Under the pieces are notes generated by a model, which ran no database searches, was not told the DNA's origin, and was given only the letters and a program-made list of their open reading frames with translations. A stretch of 64,000 nt of DNA from Candidatus Melainabacteria bacterium (lineage in GTDB: Bacteria > Cyanobacteriota > Vampirovibrionia > Obscuribacterales > Obscuribacteraceae), in contig JACRFZ010000090.1 of NCBI GenBank assembly GCA_016212515.1, positions 1 to 64,000 of the forward strand, read 5' to 3'. Below, in pieces: positions 50,735 to 58,593 of this stretch (position 1 is the first letter of the stretch; the number at the start of each line of letters is the position of its first letter). Made by a program: the position numbers and the translations under genes.

Positions 50735-52258
50735 ATGGGAAGCCCTCTGCAAAAGCCCTCGGCAAAACTAAACTCGGCAAAACTAAAAATGTTTGCCCTG
50801 GCATCAGTCCTCACCCTTTCCATACAGGCAAATTTACCGGCTCAATGCGAGAGCACCGCTGGAAGCGACACCTGGTCCGGTTGCCTCTCGCGAGGGCAAG
50901 ACGCTCTGGCAGAGCAAAACCTGACCCTGGCGGAAGATAGCTTTCGCAAAGCGCTGGCACTGGTTGAAAGCAAGCCGCACAAGCCTTCAGATGAAGAGCA
51001 ATGCCTGCGCAAATTAGCCGACGCCCTCATGCTCAGAGATAAAACTGCCGAAGCGCAGGCGCTCTATCAGCGGCTCTTGAACGATCTGACCAGACGCTAC
51101 GGTGAAAAGTCCAACAAACTGGGACCGGTACTGCTTGCCCTCGGCTCCATACAGGAAGCGGAGGGCAACCACGCCGCCGCCATGACTTATTATCAAAGAG
51201 CCCTCAACATAAACGAAAAAAACTACGGCACCTACAGCCCCGAATTCGCCGACAATCTAGCCAGAGCGGGAAGAACCAGTTACAAAGCCGGAGATATTTC
51301 CTCTGCCCGCAAGTATTACAAGCAGTCGATAAATTCGCTCACCAAGCAACCGGGTCTTGCCGCCAGCGAAAACCTCAAAAAGCTGCTCAAAGACTACAAA
51401 GACCTCAACATCGGCGAAGACAATTCCAACCAGGATCTAATTAAGGACTTCAAACAAGAAATATACGGCGGCAGCCCCAAAGAGGAGAAACCGAAGCAGA
51501 AGTCAGACACCGCCGGTAGTACCTCCGCCTTTCAGCAGGAAACTGCTTTCAAACTGAAAGCCAGCACCCAGGGTCAAGTTTCAGAAGATCCCCAGGTCAC
51601 ACTGCGGGGACTGGCCGCCCCCTCCGTGCAACCATCTCAGAAAGTGATGGCCCCGATGTACAAAACTATGAACGAGACAATCTTCAATCAAAGTCATTTC
51701 GAGAGAGGCGAAGCCTACTACGAGCGCAAAATCGCCATTGATATACAAGCCCTGGGCGGCGAGCACCCCTCGGTGGCTAACGACCTTTCGGGACTGGCCG
51801 TTTTCTACATCTCCAAACAGCAATACGAAAAGGCCAGACCCCTGCTTTTGAGAGCCCTGCCTATCTATGAAAAGGCTTACGGTCAAGATAACCTCCTCAC
51901 CATAAACACTAGAGCGGCTCTGGCTTCAGTCGAGTTTCACCTGGGCAACACCGAGCTAGCCTCCAGCCTCTACAAACGCGCCCTCAGCCAGGGGCAAAGC
52001 TTATCACCCAACAGCCTGGAAACGGCACGCATCTTGAATGACCTGGCCTATCTCTACTTTCAGCAAGGCAAACTGCAAGACTCCTGCACCTTTTACGAAT
52101 GGGCCCTGGCCAGCACCGAGGGCGCCGTCGGGCAAAAAGATCCGCTGCTTGCCGCCTGCCTGAAAGACTATGCACAGGTGCTGCGCGGTCTGGGACGCAG
52201 CCAGGAAGCCAGTGCCATTGAAAGCCGGGCCGAAAGAATTCTAGCTGTGCGTCAGTAA
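50735..52258 (+). CDS. Exported TPR protein (kinesin-light-chain-like repeats)
   Basis: A signal peptide (LKMFALASVLTLSIQANLPAQ) is followed by TPR units of the 42-residue KLC/TPR_12 kind. There is one block at about residues 45-190 (LNINEKNYGTYSPEFADNLA) and another at about 325-505 (YERKIAIDIQALGGEHPSVA). A low-complexity Lys/Gln/Ser linker separates them. Such proteins are scaffolds; the partner is unknown. The open frame reaches 50636, but ATG at 50735 gives a short N-terminus before the signal and ATG at 50789 is also possible. It lies 124 bp after the subtilase-like gene and 24 bp before the acetyltransferase gene. Confidence 0.85.
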   Translation: MGSPLQKPSAKLNSAKLKMFALASVLTLSIQANLPAQCESTAGSDTWSGCLSRGQDALAEQNLTLAEDSFRKALALVESKPHKPSDEEQCLRKLADALMLRDKTAEAQALYQRLLNDLTRRYGEKSNKLGPVLLALGSIQEAEGNHAAAMTYYQRALNINEKNYGTYSPEFADNLARAGRTSYKAGDISSARKYYKQSINSLTKQPGLAASENLKKLLKDYKDLNIGEDNSNQDLIKDFKQEIYGGSPKEEKPKQKSDTAGSTSAFQQETAFKLKASTQGQVSEDPQVTLRGLAAPSVQPSQKVMAPMYKTMNETIFNQSHFERGEAYYERKIAIDIQALGGEHPSVANDLSGLAVFYISKQQYEKARPLLLRALPIYEKAYGQDNLLTINTRAALASVEFHLGNTELASSLYKRALSQGQSLSPNSLETARILNDLAYLYFQQGKLQDSCTFYEWALASTEGAVGQKDPLLAACLKDYAQVLRGLGRSQEASAIESRAERILAVRQ

Positions 52259-52282
52259 GCAAGGAATACAACCGTTAAGCGC

Positions 52283-52759
52283 ATGATTCCGATGGAGCAA
52301 AAGAATACACCGCTCATCCGCCCGGCACTAGCTAGCGATGCCCCCGCCATACTGCATTTGATTACTAAACATGCAGAACACGAGAAAGAACCTTACGACC
52401 CTGCGGGCAAGTTAGAGCACCTGCAGTGGTGGCTTTCTTTAGAAAACCGCCCTTGCACCTTTCTGGTGGTTGAGGAAAACAAAGCCCTGATCGGCTACTG
52501 TACTTTCACCCTGCAGTTTGATAGCTGGTACCAGAAAGAATACTTGTTTCTTGATGCCCTTTATCTGGAGCCGGCCGCCCGGGGTAAGGGTCTTGGTAAA
52601 GCCCTGATGAACCGGGTCTATGAAGAGGCAAGAGCAAAGGCAGTGACCACCGTACAACTGGTTACCCCCACCCATAACCATGGCGCCATCGCCTTTTACA
52701 AGAAGCTGGGCGGGCGTTCCACCACCAAGGAGTGGTTTACTTTCGAGTTGACGGAGTAA
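52283..52759 (+). CDS. GNAT-family N-acetyltransferase
   Basis: This is a 158-residue acetyltransferase that uses acetyl-CoA. It shows the GNAT pattern: an N-terminal IRPALASDAPAILHLI strand-helix, a middle strand TFLVVEENKALIGYCTF, and the CoA pyrophosphate loop LEPAARGKGLGKALMNRVYEEA (R/Q-x-x-G-x-G/A as ARGKGLGKA). It ends with NHGAIAFYKKLGG followed by a strand. The substrate could be an amine, an amino acid or a protein, and cannot be told from sequence. The start is ATG at 52283 (or 52292). It is close behind the TPR gene. Confidence 0.93.
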   Translation: MIPMEQKNTPLIRPALASDAPAILHLITKHAEHEKEPYDPAGKLEHLQWWLSLENRPCTFLVVEENKALIGYCTFTLQFDSWYQKEYLFLDALYLEPAARGKGLGKALMNRVYEEARAKAVTTVQLVTPTHNHGAIAFYKKLGGRSTTKEWFTFELTE

Positions 52760-52794
52760 GCGGAAATGGACTGAACATCTTCAAGCAGTCGTTC

Positions 52795-54789
52795 TTAGTT
52801 CTTGAAGAATGCCATATTGTAGAAGTAGTTCTTCAGCTCCCCTACTGTTAAGGCAAATACACCGTCATTATCACAATCCCTGGCAATGCCGTTTTTGCTT
52901 GGCTCGCCACTGCCCCAGGGGTTGCGAACAAGCACCTTACCGCTTCTTTCGTCATATCCGATTACGCTGTAGGCATGATTATTGGAAAGCCCCTCCAGGG
53001 GACTGCCGGCCTTTTGAGTTTCAGCTTCGTCTTTGTGCAAACCAAGAGAAACAGGCTTACCGGCTTTCAGACTGGCTGAAATGGAAGCACCTATCTCTTG
53101 CTCAGACTTACCGGCAATTTCAATAACTGCTACCTCTCCAGTCGCCAAAATACTCAGCCCATTGGCAATGGTATCGCCACCGTCGCTTCCTTCCTGCGCG
53201 ATACCGGTTTCACGATCGCGAGCCTCCGGCTTCACCAGCCCATGCTTAATTCGATAGGCACCATAGGCCTTCTCGATAAGCTGAGGCCAGATGCCAGACT
53301 GATCGGAACGACTATAAAGCATGCGCTCCGCCTCCGTTGGTCTGGTTACCACGAAAGACTCGTCGGGAATAGCCGGGAAGCGCACGGTAAAGGTTCCGTC
53401 AGCATTAGAAGTAATCATATTCTTAATGGTCTGCGGCGAAGCCTCTGCCAGGGAAGCCAGACCGGCCATAAAATAGCAATTGCCCACACTGCCCTGACGA
53501 ACGGCAGCAGCTTTGATACCACCACCTCCTATGCGCTCGTCGCCAAAAACAGTTTCCGTTCCTTTTTCAAGGCTATCAGAGCCTGAATTGACCCACCCCT
53601 CAATATTTCTGGCAGCGGCGTATGCGGGTGCATCAGCCAGGGTCTTCAATCCTTTCTGGAAGGAAGACAAATCAACTCGCTTTTTGGCAAGCGGATTCCA
53701 ATCACTAACAGTGAACTTATCAAAGTCGGCAAGAAACTGGGCGAGGCGATCACGCTCTGCTGCATCAGAAGTAGACGCCACAGCAGCACGAACCTCTTCT
53801 TCGGTAACAGATTTACCGGGTTCGGAGAGTAGCTTATTAGTTACCACATCCTCGTAGTTCTTAGCACTGTCACTGAGCGCCTTCTCACTCCTGGCTCTGG
53901 CAGAGAAGTCCTGCAAATCATTAAGAGTTATTCCATTGTCGTCCCAACCGAGAAAGCCGGTTCGCTGACCCTTCAGGTCGGCGTAGCGCAGTTGCAGCGC
54001 CGCAACAAACTGAGCATCCTCGCCCTTGAAGTCGTTTGAGACAATTCCTCTTGCTAGTTCCTTTCTATCTATAGACCCATTCTTATCCAGATCAAGACGA
54101 GACTCATTCTTCAAATACAAGCCCGACAGATTATCGGGATGAAAACCGGGAAATTCCTTTCTAACTGACTCGCTACTGCTCATTTGGGTGACTACCGCCG
54201 TTCTGTCCGTGAGGCGCAAGCGGGTGCCGTCTAATTCTATCTTAGTCACATCCGCTGGGGCGCTATTCTGGTCCAGCCATTGTGCCTTAGCATCAGCTCT
54301 TGTATAAACCCTCCCATCAGAGAGCCTCACGGAGCGAAGGTTCTTATCAGGAAAATATTCGAAGGAACCAATCAAACCATCCTTAAAATTGATAGAAGCA
54401 ACGGTGCCATCTCCGTTTCTCAATACATTCGAATCCGGCTTGAAGATAGACCGACCGCCGACGAAAAAACCGGCCCCGGCAGCCGAACTAGACATTACTT
54501 TCGACTGGCTGGAAGCATCGCTGTGACCGCTTTTGCTTGAATTAGGGCCGGGGGAGGAATTTGGCTGCTCTCCCATGAAACCATACACGCCTGCACTGAA
54601 AGCGCCACCAAGTTTGCTACTCTTTCCATCTGCCGTCGGACAGACAGGCTCACGTTCACTGTCTTTGCGGGCAGCAGCCTGCCTTTCACTCAAGGCAGCC
54701 AGATACTGCCCCTGCAATGGGGCTAAGGGCTGAGTATTCGATTCCGTAACCTTACTCGATTCACGTATGCCTGAACTTTCTGCACTCAT
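52795..54789 (-). CDS. Calpain-like cysteine protease with EF-hand
   Basis: The C-terminal domain (about residues 415-664) is a calpain (C2) protease core with the triad C438 in GSVGNCYFMAG, H605 in SNNHAYSVIGYD and N623 in VRNPWGSG. Calpains are calcium-dependent in eukaryotes. Here a canonical 12-residue EF-hand loop runs from D233 to E244 (DLDKNGSIDRKE), and a second loop-like GWDDNGITLNDL lies about 48 residues further on. This suggests calcium control. The N-terminal 110 residues are low-complexity, and a strand-rich segment (about 119-206) follows. No signal peptide is seen. The gene appears single; its ATG is clear. Confidence 0.88.
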   Translation of the reverse strand: MSAESSGIRESSKVTESNTQPLAPLQGQYLAALSERQAAARKDSEREPVCPTADGKSSKLGGAFSAGVYGFMGEQPNSSPGPNSSKSGHSDASSQSKVMSSSAAGAGFFVGGRSIFKPDSNVLRNGDGTVASINFKDGLIGSFEYFPDKNLRSVRLSDGRVYTRADAKAQWLDQNSAPADVTKIELDGTRLRLTDRTAVVTQMSSSESVRKEFPGFHPDNLSGLYLKNESRLDLDKNGSIDRKELARGIVSNDFKGEDAQFVAALQLRYADLKGQRTGFLGWDDNGITLNDLQDFSARARSEKALSDSAKNYEDVVTNKLLSEPGKSVTEEEVRAAVASTSDAAERDRLAQFLADFDKFTVSDWNPLAKKRVDLSSFQKGLKTLADAPAYAAARNIEGWVNSGSDSLEKGTETVFGDERIGGGGIKAAAVRQGSVGNCYFMAGLASLAEASPQTIKNMITSNADGTFTVRFPAIPDESFVVTRPTEAERMLYSRSDQSGIWPQLIEKAYGAYRIKHGLVKPEARDRETGIAQEGSDGGDTIANGLSILATGEVAVIEIAGKSEQEIGASISASLKAGKPVSLGLHKDEAETQKAGSPLEGLSNNHAYSVIGYDERSGKVLVRNPWGSGEPSKNGIARDCDNDGVFALTVGELKNYFYNMAFFKN

Positions 54790-55096
54790 CCAACAATCCC
54801 CAAGTCAAATCGGCAAACTCATATAAACAAGTTCTACACAACTCTAGGGGTGCATAAATTGAGCAGAAACGAAACTGCGGCCCGGGGCGAACATGAGCCA
54901 CCACCAGTGAACAAAATAATTCCCGGTGTGTGACAAGTCCATAGCACTGCGGCTGGGACTGCAGTTAGTCTGCAAGGCTTGCCAGACTAATCGAAAAACC
55001 ACAGGCGATTGGAAGACATAAGGCTCTCTTTGCTGAGCCAGGTAGACAGAGATACGAACAGACCAGCGGCACGCAAGCAAACCTTAAAATCCAACC
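54790..55096. other. 307-bp gene-free stretch
   Basis: This lies between the calpain-like gene and the XRE gene, both on the minus strand. An open frame of 78 codons (54844-55080, minus) has no repeat, motif or ribosome site to support it. I see no terminator or RNA here. Confidence 0.45.
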
Positions 55097-55549
55097 TCAA
55101 GAAGCGGCCATAAGATCGCCTGGTTGTTTTTTGTACCGTACTGAAATTTGCAACTCCTCACCAAGAGCAGCAACAACTCGCTCGGCACGTTCAATTGAAA
55201 TACCGTGGTAGTCATTTCGCTCATCGCGGGAGATCTGAGAGACATCCACACAAAGGCGCCGGGCCAGCTCCGACTGAGAGATTCCATTGGCTATTCTCAG
55301 CGCCACAAGCAATGGTCCAATTTCTGTAAGTTGTGTAAACACGCCAAAGTCACGGCGCTTAACGCGCTCGTACCACTCAACCTCTTCCTTCAGCTGCGCA
55401 TTGAAAGAAAGAACCGGCTCCATGGCAAGGTCGATCTGCTCACTAGAGAGTTTCAGCTCCTCCAACTTTCGCCGCTGCTCCTGAATTACTCTGCTGTCTG
55501 ATTCGAGACGCTTGAGACATTCCTGATACTCTGTTTCCGTCTTAATCAC
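55097..55549 (-). CDS. XRE-family helix-turn-helix protein, probable antitoxin
   Basis: This is a 150-residue protein. The N-terminal half (residues 1-70) is a helical coiled segment rich in Glu, Gln and Arg, seen in antitoxin-type XRE proteins. The C-terminal half has an HTH_3-type DNA-binding domain: VALRIANGISQSELARRLCV, DVSQISRDERNDYHGISIERAERVVAALG. Its GTG start overlaps by 8 bp the end of the upstream nucleotidyltransferase-like gene, so the two are made together. It should act as a repressor of the pair. There is no catalytic motif. Confidence 0.85.
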   Translation of the reverse strand: MIKTETEYQECLKRLESDSRVIQEQRRKLEELKLSSEQIDLAMEPVLSFNAQLKEEVEWYERVKRRDFGVFTQLTEIGPLLVALRIANGISQSELARRLCVDVSQISRDERNDYHGISIERAERVVAALGEELQISVRYKKQPGDLMAAS

Positions 55550-56102
55550 TGGCCCTCTCCTGAAGAAGCTTTATGATTCCCTTTTGCCGATGCTCAGTTC
55601 GAGATTTTCTAAATGCTGCAGGAAACTGCAGATCGTTACCAAACAAATCCTTGATGCCTGACGACTGTCCAAAGTGCGGATAAAGCTCAACCCTGTAGAA
55701 GTGCCACATTGGTAGCTGCTTTTTGGTTGAATTTGCATAAGGAGTGCGACTGGCGGGAGCCCACGTCCAAACCTTATTAGGATCAAGCTTGTTTAAATCT
55801 TGCTGCAACGCACCTGAAGCTAAATAGGCAAGCTCACATTCGAAATAGCCATCAATGTCATTGGGATGGTCCTTCTCCTCGACAAAGGAACCGTCAATAA
55901 AAATGTTGGTAACACCGACCATCCATAGCTGATTGGTCATGACGCCAAGATTGTCGACCAACCGAGCGCGCCAGATTGCATCCCAATCTTTTGAGGCCCC
56001 CTCGCTCGGCACCACAAGCGAACTCTGCCTCAACTCCGCAAGCGTGAGAGGGTAGTCTCCCGGTGGGAGTAAACCGAATTCGTCAAACGGAGGAAGAATC
56101 AT
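55542..56102 (-). CDS. Nucleotidyltransferase-like protein (DUF6932-type), probable toxin of a toxin-antitoxin pair
   Basis: This is a 186-residue protein with LPPGDYPLTLAEL at its start and the core FIDGSFVEEKDHPNDIDGYF. The G71-S72 and D82-x-D84 motif is the signature of minimal nucleotidyltransferases, a fold used by AbiEii/MenT-type toxins and by DUF6932 proteins. Its 3' end overlaps the XRE gene by 8 bp, a toxin-antitoxin-like arrangement. The frame is open to 56207 with hydrophobic residues, but ATG at 56102 matches the family's start. Function as a toxin is inference. The pair lies in an A+T-richer stretch. Confidence 0.72.
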   Translation of the reverse strand: MILPPFDEFGLLPPGDYPLTLAELRQSSLVVPSEGASKDWDAIWRARLVDNLGVMTNQLWMVGVTNIFIDGSFVEEKDHPNDIDGYFECELAYLASGALQQDLNKLDPNKVWTWAPASRTPYANSTKKQLPMWHFYRVELYPHFGQSSGIKDLFGNDLQFPAAFRKSRTEHRQKGIIKLLQERASD

Positions 56103-56262
56103 ACATTTAACATATAGCACATACTTGACAAATATGTCAAACACAATCAAAAGAGCGAAGATACCGAAGGGGACGTTTGGTACCGATCTTATTTTCCGGT
56201 ACACCATCTAAATACCGCCGTTTGAGCGACGCCGGATTCTGCAAACTGTCAAAACTCAGTGC

Positions 56263-56580
56263 TTACGTAGCATTGAGCAGATATTCTGCATCATCATCCT
56301 CTATGGCAATGCTTAGCTTTTCACCGGGTGCAAAAGTTCCTCGCAACGCACTCTTGACGGTAATCTTTGCAATAACTTCAAAACGAGGACCGCAGTCTTT
56401 TGCTTTAGCCTGCCGAATGTCGTCTGCCTTTACTAGAATGCAAGAATTATAAGGAAAGAAACCTGGCTTGTTTACTTGCCGCTTCTCATCTGAAGCACCG
56501 GCCACGGCTGTCCAAGGAAAGCACTGCCCATAGAAAACACCTAGTGACATCAAGAGCGCTATGGATTGAAGTCTCAGCAT
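56263..56580 (-). CDS. Small exported hypothetical protein
   Basis: This is a 105-residue protein with a signal peptide (LQSIALLMSLGVFYGQCFPW) and a mature part of about 80 residues. The mature part includes NSCILVKADDIRQAKAKDCGPRFEV and a segment like ITVKSALRGTFAPGEKLSIAI, which resembles a strand-rich binding domain. It has two cysteines (in SCILVK and KDCGP) that could form a disulphide outside the membrane. It has no recognised family. The ATG is clear. It is not overlapped with the toxin-like gene, whose start is 160 bp away. Confidence 0.65.
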   Translation of the reverse strand: MLRLQSIALLMSLGVFYGQCFPWTAVAGASDEKRQVNKPGFFPYNSCILVKADDIRQAKAKDCGPRFEVIAKITVKSALRGTFAPGEKLSIAIEDDDAEYLLNAT

Positions 56581-56696
56581 CTCTCAACTGTTAACGACAA
56601 ATCCTTCAGGCAGGTATAGCAACACCACTACTACTCCCCTCTGACAAAAGCATTATAATCGAATGGAATGCCATCCTTAAGCACTAGGGTTAGCTC

Positions 56697-57068
56697 ATGC
56701 AAACGGAGAACACGAAGAATATGCGCACCGTAGCCGGGGCGCTGCTTTTGCTCTCGGCAGCAGCGCTAGTATTCGGACGTCATTCCGAATCTCAGATTCC
56801 ATTTGATTCAGCCATTTGGAAGCACCAGGTAAACAGCAGCGAGCGCCTTAGAATGGTTGGAGATCTCAAAACCAAACTGATAATTAGCGGTCGAGAGGAA
56901 ATAGAGCAAATACTTGGTGAACCCAGAAGGGGCTTCGACAGCCTCCATCCAAATGACTACTATTACCTACTGGGCACTCAGGAAAGGCTCCTGGATACTG
57001 ATGGTATTTGGCTACGCATCACCTTCCAAAACGATCGTGTATGCGACATGCAAGTGATTCACGACTAA
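56697..57068 (+). CDS. Small exported protein of the SmpA/OmlA-like kind
   Basis: This is a 123-residue protein with a signal or anchor segment (AGALLLLSAAALVFG). Its mature part reads RMVGDLKTKLIISGREEIEQILGEPRRG, then YYYLLGTQERLLDTDGIWLRITFQNDRV. This pattern (G...V...LGEP...W.I.F...RV) is typical of small two-strand proteins of the SmpA/OmlA (BamE-like) type found in lipoproteins. The cysteine needed for a lipobox is absent at the N-terminus, so it is not lipidated there. The ATG start is followed by another possible ATG at residue 9. The role is unknown. Confidence 0.7.
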   Translation: MQTENTKNMRTVAGALLLLSAAALVFGRHSESQIPFDSAIWKHQVNSSERLRMVGDLKTKLIISGREEIEQILGEPRRGFDSLHPNDYYYLLGTQERLLDTDGIWLRITFQNDRVCDMQVIHD

Positions 57069-57220
57069 TGACGCCGATTATCAATCGGCTATTGTACCAA
57101 TCGGTGATTGCATTGATGAAAAGATCGCCCTCGGCTGATTTGCAATTCTAGACAGCATTCTGCACCATGCAGAAGGTCTCTCTAAGTGCCCCAAGAACAA
57201 TCACTGCAGCCTACTTCGAA

Positions 57221-58576
57221 CTACTTCGCCCGCACCGGCGTCACCAGGGAGCGGTTCTGCAATTCTTCATTGCCTTCCCGGGCTACCAGGTCGCCTTCCT
57301 TCAAACTACCGAAGACTTCCACCTGGTCTCCCATAAGCTGACCCTTGCGCACTGAAACCCATTCGACTCGCCCATCGCTCACCTTACACACATAAGTATC
57401 GAGCGGTGTGGAGATGACGGCGGAAACCGGCACAAAGAGCGAGTTTTCTCGCCGTCTTGTGGGCCAGTAGACTTTGCAGAACATACCTGGCAAGACTTCG
57501 TACTTGGGGTTGAGGAAGTTCAGCTCCACCGGCATGGTTCGCGTAGCCTTGTCGAGGTTGTTGCTGATACGAGCCACGGTGCCCACGAAGCGCCGGCCGG
57601 GGAAGGCAGAAATGGTGAACTGTACTTCCGAGCCAACGACGACACCGGCGGTATCAATCTCCGGTACCGGTGCCACGATACGCAACAAGTCCAATTGCTT
57701 GATGCGGCAGATGGGCGGATAGGCGCCGGTGCCGTCCGGTCCGACGAAACTGCCCACGTGCATGCGCCTTTCGGTAACATAGCCGTTGAAGGGAGCGGGA
57801 ATTTCCAGGTAAGAAGCAAAATCGGAGAAGCTCTCATAACCACGGATTTTGGCTGCCAGTTCTTCCTTCCGCATAGATAGCTCGTGATCTTTGGCATTGA
57901 CTCGCTTCATCAAGGAATTGACGTCTTGCCGGTCCGCTTCCACCGACTGAGCCCATTGCACCACATCGTTGTCGGCGATGACGCCGGGCACAAGTGAAGC
58001 CGTGTAAACGCGCTGATAAGTAGATTGATCGGCAAGCAAATTAGCCTGGGATTTCTTGAGGGCGGCCTTCAATTCTTCCAGTTCCGATTCTTCCACGGCA
58101 ACTGCCGCTTTCGTGGCAGCCACCTGGGCCAGGGCTTCGTTTCGATCGGCCAGAAATTCGGGCGCATACATGGTGACCATGAGGTCACCCTTCTTCACCA
58201 CCGAGCCGCGGTCTACATTGATTGACTTAACGAAGCCTTTGATTTTGGGATAGATAAGAACGTCTTGATAGGCTTCTATTTCGCCCGGCAATTGATCTTC
58301 CCGGAAGAGCGTCTTGGCTACTACCGGCACCACAGTTAGATTCGGACGTGTGTGCACGGGTAATTCTGCTGCTTCCGGCTTCTTATTGTGGTTCACCCAG
58401 AGAAAATAGAACGCACCGCCGGCAATGGCTAGAAAAATCACAACAAAAATGAGGTTGCCCAGGTTGAAAACTGAGCGGTCGGTCTTGAAGCCCACGTAAG
58501 CAGGCATGGAACCGGTGCCTGTCGACCCCATGGCTTCGTTATTATCGTTTTTTTCGTTTTGCTCTTCGTTTTCCAT
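57221..58576 (-). CDS. RND efflux periplasmic adaptor (HlyD/MFP family)
   Basis: This is the membrane-fusion subunit of a three-part efflux pump. It has an N-terminal membrane helix (about residues 38-58) and a barrel-sandwich (lipoyl) motif, LPGEIEAYQDVLIYPKIKGFV. A helical hairpin with coiled-coil character spans about 140-240. A second lipoyl half (FASYLEIPAPFNGYVTERR) and beta-barrel and membrane-proximal domains with PVSAVI follow. It bridges the RND permease and the TolC channel. The gene is 17 bp downstream of the RND permease gene in the same operon. The ATG start is clear. What it exports is unknown. Confidence 0.95.
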   Translation of the reverse strand: MENEEQNEKNDNNEAMGSTGTGSMPAYVGFKTDRSVFNLGNLIFVVIFLAIAGGAFYFLWVNHNKKPEAAELPVHTRPNLTVVPVVAKTLFREDQLPGEIEAYQDVLIYPKIKGFVKSINVDRGSVVKKGDLMVTMYAPEFLADRNEALAQVAATKAAVAVEESELEELKAALKKSQANLLADQSTYQRVYTASLVPGVIADNDVVQWAQSVEADRQDVNSLMKRVNAKDHELSMRKEELAAKIRGYESFSDFASYLEIPAPFNGYVTERRMHVGSFVGPDGTGAYPPICRIKQLDLLRIVAPVPEIDTAGVVVGSEVQFTISAFPGRRFVGTVARISNNLDKATRTMPVELNFLNPKYEVLPGMFCKVYWPTRRRENSLFVPVSAVISTPLDTYVCKVSDGRVEWVSVRKGQLMGDQVEVFGSLKEGDLVAREGNEELQNRSLVTPVRAK

Positions 58577-58593
58577 TTTTCATCCGTTAACGA

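Noticed and set aside
54844..55080. 78-codon minus-strand frame in the gap after the calpain-like gene
   Set aside because: No ribosome site, no recognisable motif and unusual composition; likely non-coding.
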